Source: Linanthus parryae
Taxonomy: Eukaryota; Streptophyta; Magnoliopsida; Ericales; Polemoniaceae
Direction: 5' to 3'
Assembly: GCA_023055425.1 (NCBI GenBank)
Contig: JALGPY010000008.1
Coordinates: forward strand, 9,558,501-9,622,500
Length of the DNA stretch: 64,000 nucleotides
Shown: piece after piece, positions 25,501-34,149 of the stretch
Layout of the letters: every line of letters starts with the position of its first letter
How positions within the stretch are numbered: the first letter of the stretch is position 1
The notes under the pieces: generated by a model
The model's input: only the letters and a program-made list of their open reading frames with translations
The model's database searches: none
Told to the model about the DNA's origin: nothing
Program-made: the position numbers and the translations under genes

Positions 25501-27188
25501 GAGGATAAACAAGAAGAACCTCCCAAGAAGAAGCAGAAGAAGAATCAGGATGAGGTTAGCTCTTCGATGGAGGTGGTCGAAGAAGTCAGATCTGACGATG
25601 ACGATGAGGTAAGTGTATTAACTGTTTTAACTTTAGACTTGATGTCTCTGTTTCCAATTCTAACATTTTGTTGATTTATTAGGAGGAGGCATCCTTGGCT
25701 TCTTGGGTGGACCCAAGGAAAAACATTGATGGGTCTGTCCGGGGAAAGGCGCGGTGGATCATAAGGGGGTCGAATCGGGTGTCGCTTAAGAAGCAACAAA
25801 GCAATCCTGAGGAAATGACATGTCTGCCAGAGATGCCTAGCCTGGAAGATTGCTGGATCAACTTCTTTTTGTCTCACAAATATGAGCCTAAGTTCGATAG
25901 AAACCCTCGGGATCCCAAAATTCCACTAAGCTTGCGAGAGTAAGTGTTATTTACATTCAAATTTCCTAAATAAGCTGTACAAGACACAAATTTTGTTTTT
26001 ACTTATGGTTTGATTTGTTATTATATCTGCAGTGAGTTGGTTATTAACATTGCTGATTATGAGAAGGTGACGAGGTATGCCGCGTGGCGCTTGAGGGATG
26101 GTAAATGGTTTGACAACGAAGTAAGTATTTCTTTTTGTTGATTTAACGTAGTTTCTTAACACATTCTCCCATCATCATCATAACACTTTTCTATTCACTT
26201 TTTAAACAATTAGGTCATCGATGCATATTTGCAATTGCTTCATCTGAAAGAAAGAAGCCGACCATTTGGTGGAATCCCTCGCATTTGGTACCTCGGAACA
26301 TATTATGCCGTAAGTTCATTCCCTTTTCATTGGATAAAAACTCAATTTAAAATTCTTCCACAAAATAGCATCATTAATTTTAATTCTTGTTCAGCCAACG
26401 AAGGGTAATCGATATTTCCAAGTGTCCGATAAATACGGAGGAACGTGGGACGAGATGGGCTACGTAAGATTTACGATTTCTATCAATGCAATCTGCTTTA
26501 TACATTCATATTTTGTTGAACTTATTTTATGTTGAATTGTTAATGAAATAGATTGCCCTGCCCATGAATGTACATCGAACCCACTGGTTCATGATGGTCA
26601 TTTCCTTTGTCGACAAGGAAATATACGTCTTGGACTCGCTTTCTGGACATGGGTATAATGAGAGGGATGTGGCTAGAAAAGTTAATCAAATTCACCAGGT
26701 GCTATCCTCCTATCCAGAGTACCATGATGACATCACAAAGTGGGATGTGTGGTACATGAATGACGACGTTCCCCAACAACCAAACGGGTAAAAATCTTAT
26801 TCATTAACTCCACCCATTATTTTCTTAAACTCACTATCTTATACATCACAACTGCATTCTATTTTAATCTCTCAGGTGGGATTGTGGCCCTTTTGTATGC
26901 TTCTTCATGACCCACTTGAGGGACCTGATTCCTAATCCAAAGAAGAACTTCTCTATTCAAGTGAAGCATCTGAGAATCTGGATAGGCAATGAAATGGCTA
27001 GATCAGACTACAACATCCACAAGGCCAAGATGTTTGAAGAGTTACTGAGCTTCAAGTCTATTGATGAGAATAATCATGAGTTTGAAAGGATGTACAATTT
27101 CACTTCTTTTCCTACTGTTCCATTGGAATCCGGGGCGAAGACGAGGAGGTCGGCGCGAAAGTCGCCGGGGAAGAATGGAAAAAAATGA
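22589..27188 (+). CDS. ULP1-like C48 cysteine protease B, 11 exons, apparently intact (about 1120 aa)
   Basis: Exons: 22589-23070, 23336-23821, 24082-24949, 25045-25185, 25282-25608, 25683-25939, 26033-26120, 26214-26309, 26395-26463, 26552-26787 and 26876-27188. They total 3363 nt, a multiple of three, with GT-AG at every junction. Architecture follows gene A: Lys-rich N-terminus; HMG-box-like segment near GKDMPPKLIAQQYRVFLNL; a very acidic Glu/Asp run; a second HMG-like segment (AYIRFKNVQTHKLKK...EWKSL...EPYITAA); the central GLGGLKHLQISETPEMF domain; a basic linker; then the protease with His in HRTHWFMMVISF, Asp in YVLDS, and Gln/Cys in VPQQPNG-WDCGPFVC. The last five coding blocks have the same lengths as in gene A (88+96 against 184, then 69, 236, 313), except that B has one extra intron at 26121-26213. 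Probably a SUMO-type isopeptidase; its target is unknown. Confidence 0.9.
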
Positions 27189-27646
27189 GTTTGTCTGTTA
27201 TGTTGTTTGGGAATTTGTAATATGAACAATGTTTATGTCATGGGTTGTATGTTTGAGATTGTATGTTATGAACAATGTTTCCCAATGATGATTAGGCAAT
27301 GTTTGTTTGCTTATGATTTGATGACTTGTGTTGTTTTCTGAAAAATTGCTTGTGATTTTTTGTGAACACAAACTGTACATTTAAGGTGCATTTGGTGTTG
27401 GCCAACTACCCTCACCTACCAAAACTGAATTAATAAATGCACTACTACGTTATTAGGTACCAATTCTAAATTGTTAAGTACTCTATCTTAAAGTTAGATA
27501 CCTGCATTTATATCAGCCAACCTACCCACTGCCCGCTTTTAATACAATCTCCAACCACACTCAACTAACTCTTTATTATTTCTCTTCACTCTCAGATCTC
27601 ATCTGTTCTCCTTCTCTTTCACCCTTCTCTTCTTTCTCTCTAAGAA
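27189..27646. other. Intergenic region between ULP1-B and the GRF gene
   Basis: AT-rich, with no ORF of note. It is conserved in the inverted copy (about 59209-59682), including a block near 27405 with gccaactaccctcacctacc. It probably contains the ULP1-B 3' UTR and the GRF promoter. Confidence 0.5.
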
Positions 27647-28036
27647 ATGTCTCAACATAGTGTAAGCTCTTCACCCTCACCAAGCAATCCACCTTCATAT
27701 TCAAGAGGAGATTCATCCCGGAGGTCAGGGTGTAGGCCTGGGCAGTGTTTCTGTGGCCGTTACCCGGTAAGTCGTACCGCACATACGCCCGGAAATGACG
27801 GACGCGTGTTTTGGAATTGTGCCAAGCCTAGAGGTCAACAATGCAACTATTTCTACTGGGAAGATGAATTTCCCAGTCCTTGCTGTGCTCCAGATCTCCA
27901 ACAACTTCAGGAGGAGGTAACAACGTTGAGTAGGAGAGTCGTAGGGGCCGAGAATGCTTCCAAAGCCCAATCTTTTCATGTGAAACTGCTGTATGTTGTG
28001 ATTTTTGTCATTCTCATCGTTTTAATTTCAAAGTAA
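27647..28036 (+). CDS. Small GRF-type zinc-finger protein with C-terminal membrane segment (129 aa)
   Basis: Single exon. Residues 1-30 are Ser/Pro-rich. About residues 33-75 form a zf-GRF domain: CFCGRYPVSRT, then GRVFWNCAKPRG and CNYFYW. Next come a short coiled coil (LQQLQEEVTTLSRRV) and a very hydrophobic tail (LLYVVIFVILIVLIS) that looks like a tail anchor. GRF fingers bind nucleic acid in other proteins. What a membrane-anchored one does for a transposon is unknown. The start is the first ATG after a CT-rich leader. The same gene is present in the inverted copy at 58819-59208, where the reading frame is open but the GRF glycine is changed. Confidence 0.85.
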   Translation: MSQHSVSSSPSPSNPPSYSRGDSSRRSGCRPGQCFCGRYPVSRTAHTPGNDGRVFWNCAKPRGQQCNYFYWEDEFPSPCCAPDLQQLQEEVTTLSRRVVGAENASKAQSFHVKLLYVVIFVILIVLISK

Positions 28037-28078
28037 GATAGTTTGCTTCTCTATTCTGTTGTGTTCAGTTAAGTGTGA

Positions 28079-28182
28079 GACTCGAAGGGGCCGAGAATGC
28101 TTCAAAAGCCCACTATTTTCGTGTGAAACTGTTGTATGTTGTGATTTTTGTCATTTTCAACATTTTAATTTCAATGTATGAT
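28079..28182 (+). repeat. Partial direct duplication of the GRF gene 3' end
   Basis: About 100 bases repeat 27937-28040 with an offset of about 142: ggccgagaatgcttc, then gtgaaactg-tgtatgttgtg, then cattttaatttcaa. It covers the coding part for the coiled coil end and the membrane tail but has no ATG. The inverted MULE copy carries the same duplication near 58680-58785, so it predates their divergence. Confidence 0.8.
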
Positions 28183-28401
28183 AGTTTATCCTGTATTTAA
28201 TTCTAATTCTGCTGTGATTAGTTAAGGATTAAAGTTTTGTTAACAATGATATCTCAGCTTTTATCTTAAATGAAAGTGTTAATATCTTAACTGATAAACT
28301 TACTAACTAAAGATTAATCAATGATATCCTCATGCAATCTTATTCAGCTTAGTTCATTCTATAGTGTTAACAATGCTATCTAGGTTAAAAAGGAATCTTC
28401 C

Positions 28402-28530
28402 TGGGACCACTTTTTTTGTCCCGTAGCTGGCCTCTGGGACCACTTTTTTCGTCCGGTAGCTGGCATTTTCGTAATAACCGGCTAGTACCGGCTTAGCCGG
28501 TTACCTTTGGGACGCACCAAAGTTTTTTCC
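28402..28530 (-). repeat. Right terminal region of the large MULE with subterminal repeats
   Basis: Two direct repeats of about 30 bases (28402-28431 and 28435-28464) start tgggaccac and end gtagctggc. A palindromic stretch at 28476-28502 (AACCGGCT ... AGCCGGTT) follows, then the terminus ending GGGACGCACCA...CC at 28530. The inverted copy at 58325-58460 has all of these in reverse. Repeated subterminal motifs are typical transposase binding sites; that role is inferred. Confidence 0.8.
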
Positions 28531-28539
28531 TAGGGTTTC
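28531..28539. repeat. Right 9-bp target-site duplication of the large MULE
   Basis: TAGGGTTTC, identical to 6285-6293. It lies in the 5' leader of F-box gene 1, about 65-73 bases before its ATG. Confidence 0.88.
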
Positions 28540-28603
28540 TCACAGTCTCCCAAATCCGCCCATCCCTCTCGTTCTCTCTCACTCACTGTATGAGTTCATC
28601 AGA

Positions 28604-29734
28604 ATGGACACTGTTTGCGGCGACCATAATCCTCAACGTCGCGACTGGTCCAGTCTCGATTACGTTGTCGGAGATCAAATATTCAAAGGGTTACCTGTCT
28701 GCGATTTGCTCCGTTGCCGATGCGTCTGCACATCATGGCGCTTTGTTACCCAAACCCTCGTCAAATCTTCACCAGTGAATTCCTCTGTTTTGGTCCTCCC
28801 TAAGAGTTACCTTCCCCGGCAGCAGATCACCAATTCTGACGAAGAAAGCTGCAACTTTTTCATCCATAGAGAACCGGGTAGCCCGGCTCATTTGTGCTGT
28901 TTCTTTAACCCCGTAGCTTGCGAGTTGTATCCACTTGCCAAAGTGTATCCACTCGACGGTAAATACCTCATTGGATTATCAAAAGGGTGGGCTCTATTCA
29001 AAGGGCTTAATGATAATTTGGTCGTGTTCAATGCTCCCACAGGTATATGCATTCGAATACCTGGCTCTATAGTTCCTTCGTGTCCGATCAAGAAAGCTAT
29101 TTTTTGGGGTGGTGACACCATTTTGAACCCCAGGAGCCATGGCATTGTGGCTATTACAGACACTTGGACTCATGATCTCTCTTTTTCCGCGATATGGGGA
29201 TACAAAATGTCTAACTGCACCCTCCTTGATTTAAATGATCCTTGTGATGTTACATACTTTAATGGATTGGTGTATGCGGTTTCTAAGAACGGCTTTATTC
29301 AATCTTGGGATCCTAATCCAATTGTTGGTACGGTTTGGGGCTATAAACCTACTAAGGTAGAGCATTTCCTGCCAAACTTCAACGCCGGAAAGGAGTTGGC
29401 ACTGGGTTGCGAGTTGCGGCTGGTTGATTCGTCGGGCGAGCTTTGGCTTGTTTCAAAACCAGGGTTTTGGACTCCAAGCAAAATTGGAGTCTACAAGCTG
29501 GATTTCAAGGAAAAGAAATGGGTCGACATGGACTCTTTGGGCGACCGGGTTGTGGTTTTGTGCAAGAATCAGAGTATTGCATTCTCACCTTTGAGCTCTT
29601 CAAAGTACAAGAGGAATTGTGTATATTTTGAAGACGATGACTATGAGGAACTTACAACAACTCATCGTAGCGTTTATGTTTACAACTTGGAGGATGGCTC
29701 CCTGTCAAAGAGTATTTTGGGAATGTTCTTATAA
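28604..29734 (+). CDS. F-box protein with DUF295 propeller, gene 1 (376 aa)
   Basis: Single exon. About residues 14-50 form the F-box (RDWSSLDYVVGDQIFKGLP...LLRCRCVCTSWR), which should bind the SKP1 adaptor of an SCF ubiquitin ligase. The rest is the DUF295/KIB1-4 propeller: CFFNPVACELYPL, SKGWALF, FNAPTGICIRIP, YFNGLVYAV, ELWLVSKPGF, KIGVYKLDFKEKKWVDMDSLGDRVV, NCVYFEDDD and a closing VYNLEDGS. Length is normal for the family. The ATG chosen matches the aligned starts of genes 2 and 3. Its natural upstream region is now at 5281-6284, on the other side of the MULE, so only about 70 bases of original leader remain attached. Confidence 0.88.
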   Translation: MDTVCGDHNPQRRDWSSLDYVVGDQIFKGLPVCDLLRCRCVCTSWRFVTQTLVKSSPVNSSVLVLPKSYLPRQQITNSDEESCNFFIHREPGSPAHLCCFFNPVACELYPLAKVYPLDGKYLIGLSKGWALFKGLNDNLVVFNAPTGICIRIPGSIVPSCPIKKAIFWGGDTILNPRSHGIVAITDTWTHDLSFSAIWGYKMSNCTLLDLNDPCDVTYFNGLVYAVSKNGFIQSWDPNPIVGTVWGYKPTKVEHFLPNFNAGKELALGCELRLVDSSGELWLVSKPGFWTPSKIGVYKLDFKEKKWVDMDSLGDRVVVLCKNQSIAFSPLSSSKYKRNCVYFEDDDYEELTTTHRSVYVYNLEDGSLSKSILGMFL

Positions 29735-29843
29735 AACATGATCGGTACGTAGCTCGAACGCTTTAATGGTTACATATATTTATGTTTTCTCCTGCATTAA
29801 TTTGGATTGTTCTTGTGAAGCTGGTTTTCTTGTTTTCATTCTG

Positions 29844-29917
29844 AGTACTAGGTCATTACAATGATAAGTCCCAAAATAAATGTATTTTGGGACTTATCAT
29901 TGTAATGACCTAGTACT
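29844..29917. repeat. Perfect 35-bp palindrome with 4-base loop
   Basis: Bases 29844-29878 are the exact reverse complement of 29883-29917; the loop is AATG. F-box units 2 and 3 have only one arm at the equivalent place (about 39155-39185 and 49465-49490), so the left arm is a new inverted copy of the right one. Confidence 0.95.
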
Positions 29918-29929
29918 AGTTACCCCTCT

Positions 29930-30464
29930 CTCACATATCGCCTCGGCTTTTCTACGGTCTCAGGGTTGTGGTTTTGTGCAAGGGTCAGTTTATTTCATTA
30001 TTGTCTATTAAACCTTAGGGCATGTTTGATGCAGGGATAAAGAAGGGGTACAGTAATAATAATAATATAAGTATGGGGTAATAACTGGTGTTTGGTGCAG
30101 GGATAATTTAAAGGGGGATTCAATCCCCCCTTAATATCTTTACCCCTAACATGCCTAAAATCTAATCCCACCATGTAGGTGGTATTGAATATTAAAGTCT
30201 TAATACCCCTATTTATACTGGTGCAAATAAACATGTTACATAATCCTCCCTATATAATTAATACTCCCGTAATATCAATACACCATATAATACTGTAGGA
30301 CCCCTTGTACTCCCATTTTTTCAATCCCGGCATCAAACGTGCCCTTAAAGTACAAGAATAATTGTGTATATTTTTAAGTCAACCACCAGATGGCAAGGAG
30401 TGTTCATGTCATCTACGTTTACAACTTGGAGGCTGGTTATGTGTCCAAAACTCTTATGCGCATC
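29930..30464 (+). pseudogene. Extra partial F-box 3' end, split by a MITE
   Basis: Downstream of gene 1 a second, incomplete copy of the gene's last part appears. It covers the segment corresponding to GDRVVVLCK.QSISF and, after the MITE at 30018-30344, the segments for YK.NCVYF and VYNLE. Similar extra 3' ends follow genes 2 and 3. There is no start codon and no F-box. Confidence 0.65.
30018..30344. mobile_element. Tourist-like MITE (327 bp)
   Basis: The termini are GGGCATGTTTGATGC and GCATCAAACGTGCCC, inverted repeats with one mismatch. They are flanked by a TTA duplication (30015-30017 and 30345-30347). A 3-bp TTA/TAA duplication with GGGC termini is characteristic of PIF/Harbinger Tourist elements. 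The related units at 39280 and 49580 lack it and show the intact join ccctttaaaatacaag. Confidence 0.88.
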
Positions 30465-30680
30465 ACTTGAATCTTCACGAGTCTTCCTGATAGAGCTTGA
30501 GGTTTGTTTATTTTCCAACACGATAGATCGTTGCATTGTGTCTTTGGTTAGTACTAACATTTGTGTTCGTTTGCAATAATTAAAACTTTCTTGTAGGTGA
30601 TTAAGAATATTTACGGGAGGTTGTTCCTTTTGACTGATTCATCTGAGTGAGCTTTGGCTTGCTTCTAATTAATAAAACAA

Positions 30681-30959
30681 GGCTTAAATACTTAATGCAT
30701 ACCACCAGTATAGTGAAACTAACACATTGCAACCCCCCACTTCTAGAATAGGCTTATTGCAACCCACAATTTCAATAAATCATACTTATTGCTGGTAAAC
30801 AATTAATCCCAACACCACCATATATTGAGGGTAAATGTGGCAGTACACATATACCTAATAAAATAAAAATGAAAAGAAAGAAGATGAAGATAAGAATGAA
30901 GAAGATTAGAAGAAACAAATGAAAGGGATCTCATGATTTTATTTCTCTTCATCATATAT

Positions 30960-31007
<48 letters not shown>

Positions 31008-31664
31008 GTGATTTGAGGAATCGAGACGTGGAAGCGTAAAGATGGTCTCCCCCTTGTCAATCTTCTCCCCCTTTCGACCATCTCCCCATTTTCTCTAATT
31101 TGTATCTGGTTTGGGAGTGTCAATGGGTTGTTGGTTTTTTCGACTGAGGCTCTTTTTTGGTTCGCCTAATCTTGGGGGGAGGTTAGTATCTGCAATGAGT
31201 TTCAAGAGCTTTTTTTTCTTCAAGTCAAAAGGGCGACTCAGAGTTTCAATTACAAGATTGGCAAAGGGGGATTCATGTGACTGCAACGGAGGGTTTGGTA
31301 AAGGGGTTTGATAGGATGACGAAGGTTTACAAGAATTCGCGAGTTGTGGCTACAGGTAGAGGTTAGGCTCGCCAGAATCGAGGAGCCAGCTAGCGGTGGT
31401 GGTGGATTAGTTCGCCGAAATCTGCGAGTATGGCGGAGATGGTGAATGCTACAGTGGTGTTCATATTTTTAAGGGGTGGATCGTTTTACCCCTCAATAAA
31501 TTGGATATGTTTGTCAACTAATGGAGTATTCTGTCAAATAATTTGTACGAGTTGCAATAGGTATGATTTATTAAAATTGGGGGATGCAATAAGCCTATTT
31601 TAGAAGTGGGGCTTGCAATGTGTTAGTTTCGCTATATTGGAGGTATGCATTAAGTAATTAAGCC
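30681..31664. mobile_element. Non-autonomous MULE 1 (984 bp, about 105-bp inverted repeats)
   Basis: The left end ggcttaaatacttaatgcat continues for about 105 bases as the inverted repeat of the right end, which finishes attaagtaattaagcc. A perfect 9-bp duplication ATAAAACAA flanks it (30672-30680 and 31665-31673). The interior has a CT microsatellite (about 30964-31006) and no coding frame. Its terminal sequence differs from that of the large MULE, so it belongs to another family. Confidence 0.92.
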
Positions 31665-31721
31665 ATAAAACAAATACAAGCATGTCCTGAACGAGAAATT
31701 TTTGTTTGCTTTTAGTGTAAA

Positions 31722-32778
31722 GGCTTGATTACTTAATGCCTACCCATTATTCCAAAACTAACACATTGCAACCCCCTCTTCTAAAATGGGCTTATTTGTA
31801 TTAGACCCTACATGTTGAAACTGGTAAAATAATCCGTCCAAACCCCATCCAAATAAAGAGGGTACATTTGTCAATACGTAAAAATAAGTTTATAATATAA
31901 AAAATAAATGTAAAACAAAACTAAAAGGAAAAAGTAAGACGGACGACAAAGGGTTGAAGAAGATAGGAACATAGGAAGATGAGAGGGAGGTTGTATGTTT
32001 CTCTGCTACTCTCCCTCGTGTCTCTATTGCTCTCCATCTGGTAAGCTATCTTCTTTCTTTCTATGTCGCCCCCTCTCCCCGTTGATCTTATGTATCTCCC
32101 TCTGTCTTCGCTCCCTCTATCTCCATTCGATTCAGATATGGTTTGGGTTCCTCGCCCTCCCTCTCCATGGATCTGCTTTTTCTTCCCAATAAATTGATTC
32201 TCATGGAATTGATTTCGAATTTCGTCGATTTTTGGATTGTTTGATCTTTGTCGAATTTGGCCTGGAGATGGAGATGAGGTTATGACCGGGAAAAACAATA
32301 TGCAGTGGGTTTGTAAGGCAAGATTTTGACTTTTTGTATATCGATTTCTCGACTCAATATTTCTCCCTCGATTCCTACTCTCTTTTATAAGCGTCGTTTT
32401 AATGTTTTTAATGCTTGGTGGGAGTCGAATATCGCCGGGATTTGTGTTTGGTTGGATTGATGTGAGTTGTAGATCGCAGGAATCAGGGTTTTGTTCGCCG
32501 GAATCTGGATTGTGTGGCGGTGATGGTGGCGGCAGCGGTATTGATTTTGACTCAGTGTTCATTGTTCATACATAAATGGGATAGAAAAATTTACCCCTTA
32601 CTAAAAGGACATGATAGTCAACTAACGGTTTACTCCGTTAAGAATGGGACATAATTATTTTACCAGTTTTAATAAGTAGGGTTTATTGCAAATGGAGAAT
32701 GTAATGAGCCCATTTTAGGAGTGGGGTTGTAATGTGTTAGTTTTGATATAATGGGGGTATGCATAAAGTAATTAAGTC
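31722..32778. mobile_element. Non-autonomous MULE 2, same family (1057 bp)
   Basis: Its termini resemble those of MULE 1 (ggcttgattacttaatgcc ... agtaattaagtc). The 9-bp duplication is TAGTGTAAA at 31713-31721 and TAGAGTAAA at 32779-32787, with one mismatch, suggesting an older insertion. No gene is visible inside. Confidence 0.85.
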
Positions 32779-32787
32779 TAGAGTAAA

Positions 32788-33439
32788 TGACGTGTCCTTG
32801 CTCTAACCATACATCACAGAACACGTATTGAAGAAAGAGAATGAGTGGCACACAAAAGAAAGTTGACTCTTACATGTTCCTGACGTGTCCTGTGATGTAC
32901 TGATTAGAGTACCATGTATCATTTGCTCTTGGAGCAAGCAATAAATACTCGTCCCGAAGAGACTGCTAAAGATAGCATGTCATGAAGAGTCTGCTAAAGA
33001 CACTCCCACATTTCTCCATCCCAAAGAAATTGTTTCTCATATGAATTTTCAAATTTCAAAATTTTCACTTCCCAAATAAAGGTACATCTAGAAATTAGTG
33101 CATTGGAACAAAACAGTATCAATCAAAAGAGATTAACTTTACTTGGCTTCATGGTTGAAACTTGAGACCTAAGAGTTTGCTCCCCTTGAGGTCTTCAAAC
33201 TGCATGATGACAATTAATTCTGGGGGCTTGGTGTCACGTGGATTTATTCGAGGTGCGGGCAAGTTGCCCCAGACACTACGATTATCTCAAAAAGATATTC
33301 TTTTTATATTAATCAACATTTTATTTGTTTTTGCTTTGGGGATTAGTATAATGCTTCTCTCCTCTCTTCTCATCTTTATTGACATGTTCTTGCTGTCAAC
33401 TATTTTTTACGGTGATTTCTAGCAGTTTCTTTACCCGAG
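32788..33439. other. No recognisable feature
   Basis: No convincing gene. The 86-aa plus ORF at 33162-33422 is mostly hydrophobic and matches nothing I know. It could be decayed LINE sequence leading into the next feature. Confidence 0.35.
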
Positions 33440-33925
33440 AATGCAGAATTTCCTCTCTTAGAAGAGGGTCAGTGACTATTAAAGTGAACAGGCGGGGTAT
33501 TGGCGGCCTTGTTAAAGATTGTACTGGGCAGTGGATTGCATGCTTCTCTTGTTCTGTACTACTAGTTGCTTAAAGTTGTGTTATTATTGAAGCTTATGAT
33601 TTGCTTGCTGGTCTTCACCTTGTTATACATCTACATTTGAATCATGTTGCTGTGTCCCACTCTGATCATATTGCTGCGCAGGTTGACAATTGCAGGTTGT
33701 TGAGGATTCATTTCCACCTTCAGCTGGAGCATAAACACAATAACAGCAACAGGGCTGCTGATTGTCTTTCCAAGGATGCTGTGACGGATATTAACTCTAG
33801 TGGTTCTTTTCTTATTTCTTCTTTTGATCCAAACTTTTCTGAACAATGTTGGTTGTTTTCTCCTCCCCAGATTGTGGGAGCTGTTTTGATGGAGGATATA
33901 CGGGGTGTTTCCTCTCCCTAAACTT
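33440..33925 (+). pseudogene. LINE RNase H remnant
   Basis: The frame at about 33470-33570 reads IKVNRRGIGGLVKDCTGQWIA, the GG-x-x-x-D-x-x-G pattern of plant LINE RNase H. A shifted frame at 33601-33921 ends with EHKHNNSNRAADCLSKDAV, the usual REANRAADxLAK terminus. Frame changes mark it as dead. Confidence 0.6.
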
Positions 33926-34098
33926 GAATCCTCCCCAGTGGTTTAAGTGCATCCAGTTAATAAAAAAGCGACTATTACATTGGTTTTCGCTAACTTTTAA
34001 ATGACAGTGATTTCTGCGAATTGGTGACATGTACTCGATTTATAAATTGTACAATCCTCATACAAGAGATTGATGATTTTGTTGTAATGTCTGTATGT

Positions 34099-34099
<1 letters not shown>

Positions 34100-34140
<41 letters not shown>
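34100..34140. repeat. Poly-T tract, 41 bases
   Basis: An uninterrupted T run followed by gtgtgtgtg. Its length may be affected by sequencing slippage. Confidence 0.9.

Positions 34141-34149
<9 letters not shown>

Larger units (their letters stand above)
6294..28530 (-). mobile_element. 22.2-kb Mutator-like element with transposase, two ULP1 genes and a GRF gene
   Basis: The boundaries are set by the perfect 9-bp duplication TAGGGTTTC, by a short terminal inverted repeat (GG......CT.TGGTGCGTCCC at both ends) and by the empty paralogous site near 37,811. Contents from left to right: FAR1-like transposase (-), three 478-bp repeats, ULP1 gene A (-), eight 717-bp repeats, ULP1 gene B (+), GRF zinc-finger gene (+). 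The strand given is that of the transposase. An inverted relative at 58,325 has the same order (terminus, GRF, ULP1-B, array, transposase), which supports one composite unit rather than two neighbouring elements. ULP1-bearing MULEs (Kaonashi type) are known in plants. The double-ULP1 layout is unusual. Confidence 0.87.

Noticed and set aside
6294..28530. Two separate adjacent MULEs, one per ULP1 gene
   Set aside because: No termini or target duplication are visible around 16 or 22 kb, the outer duplication is perfect, and the second copy has the GRF-ULP1-array-transposase order in one piece. It remains possible that two elements fused long ago.
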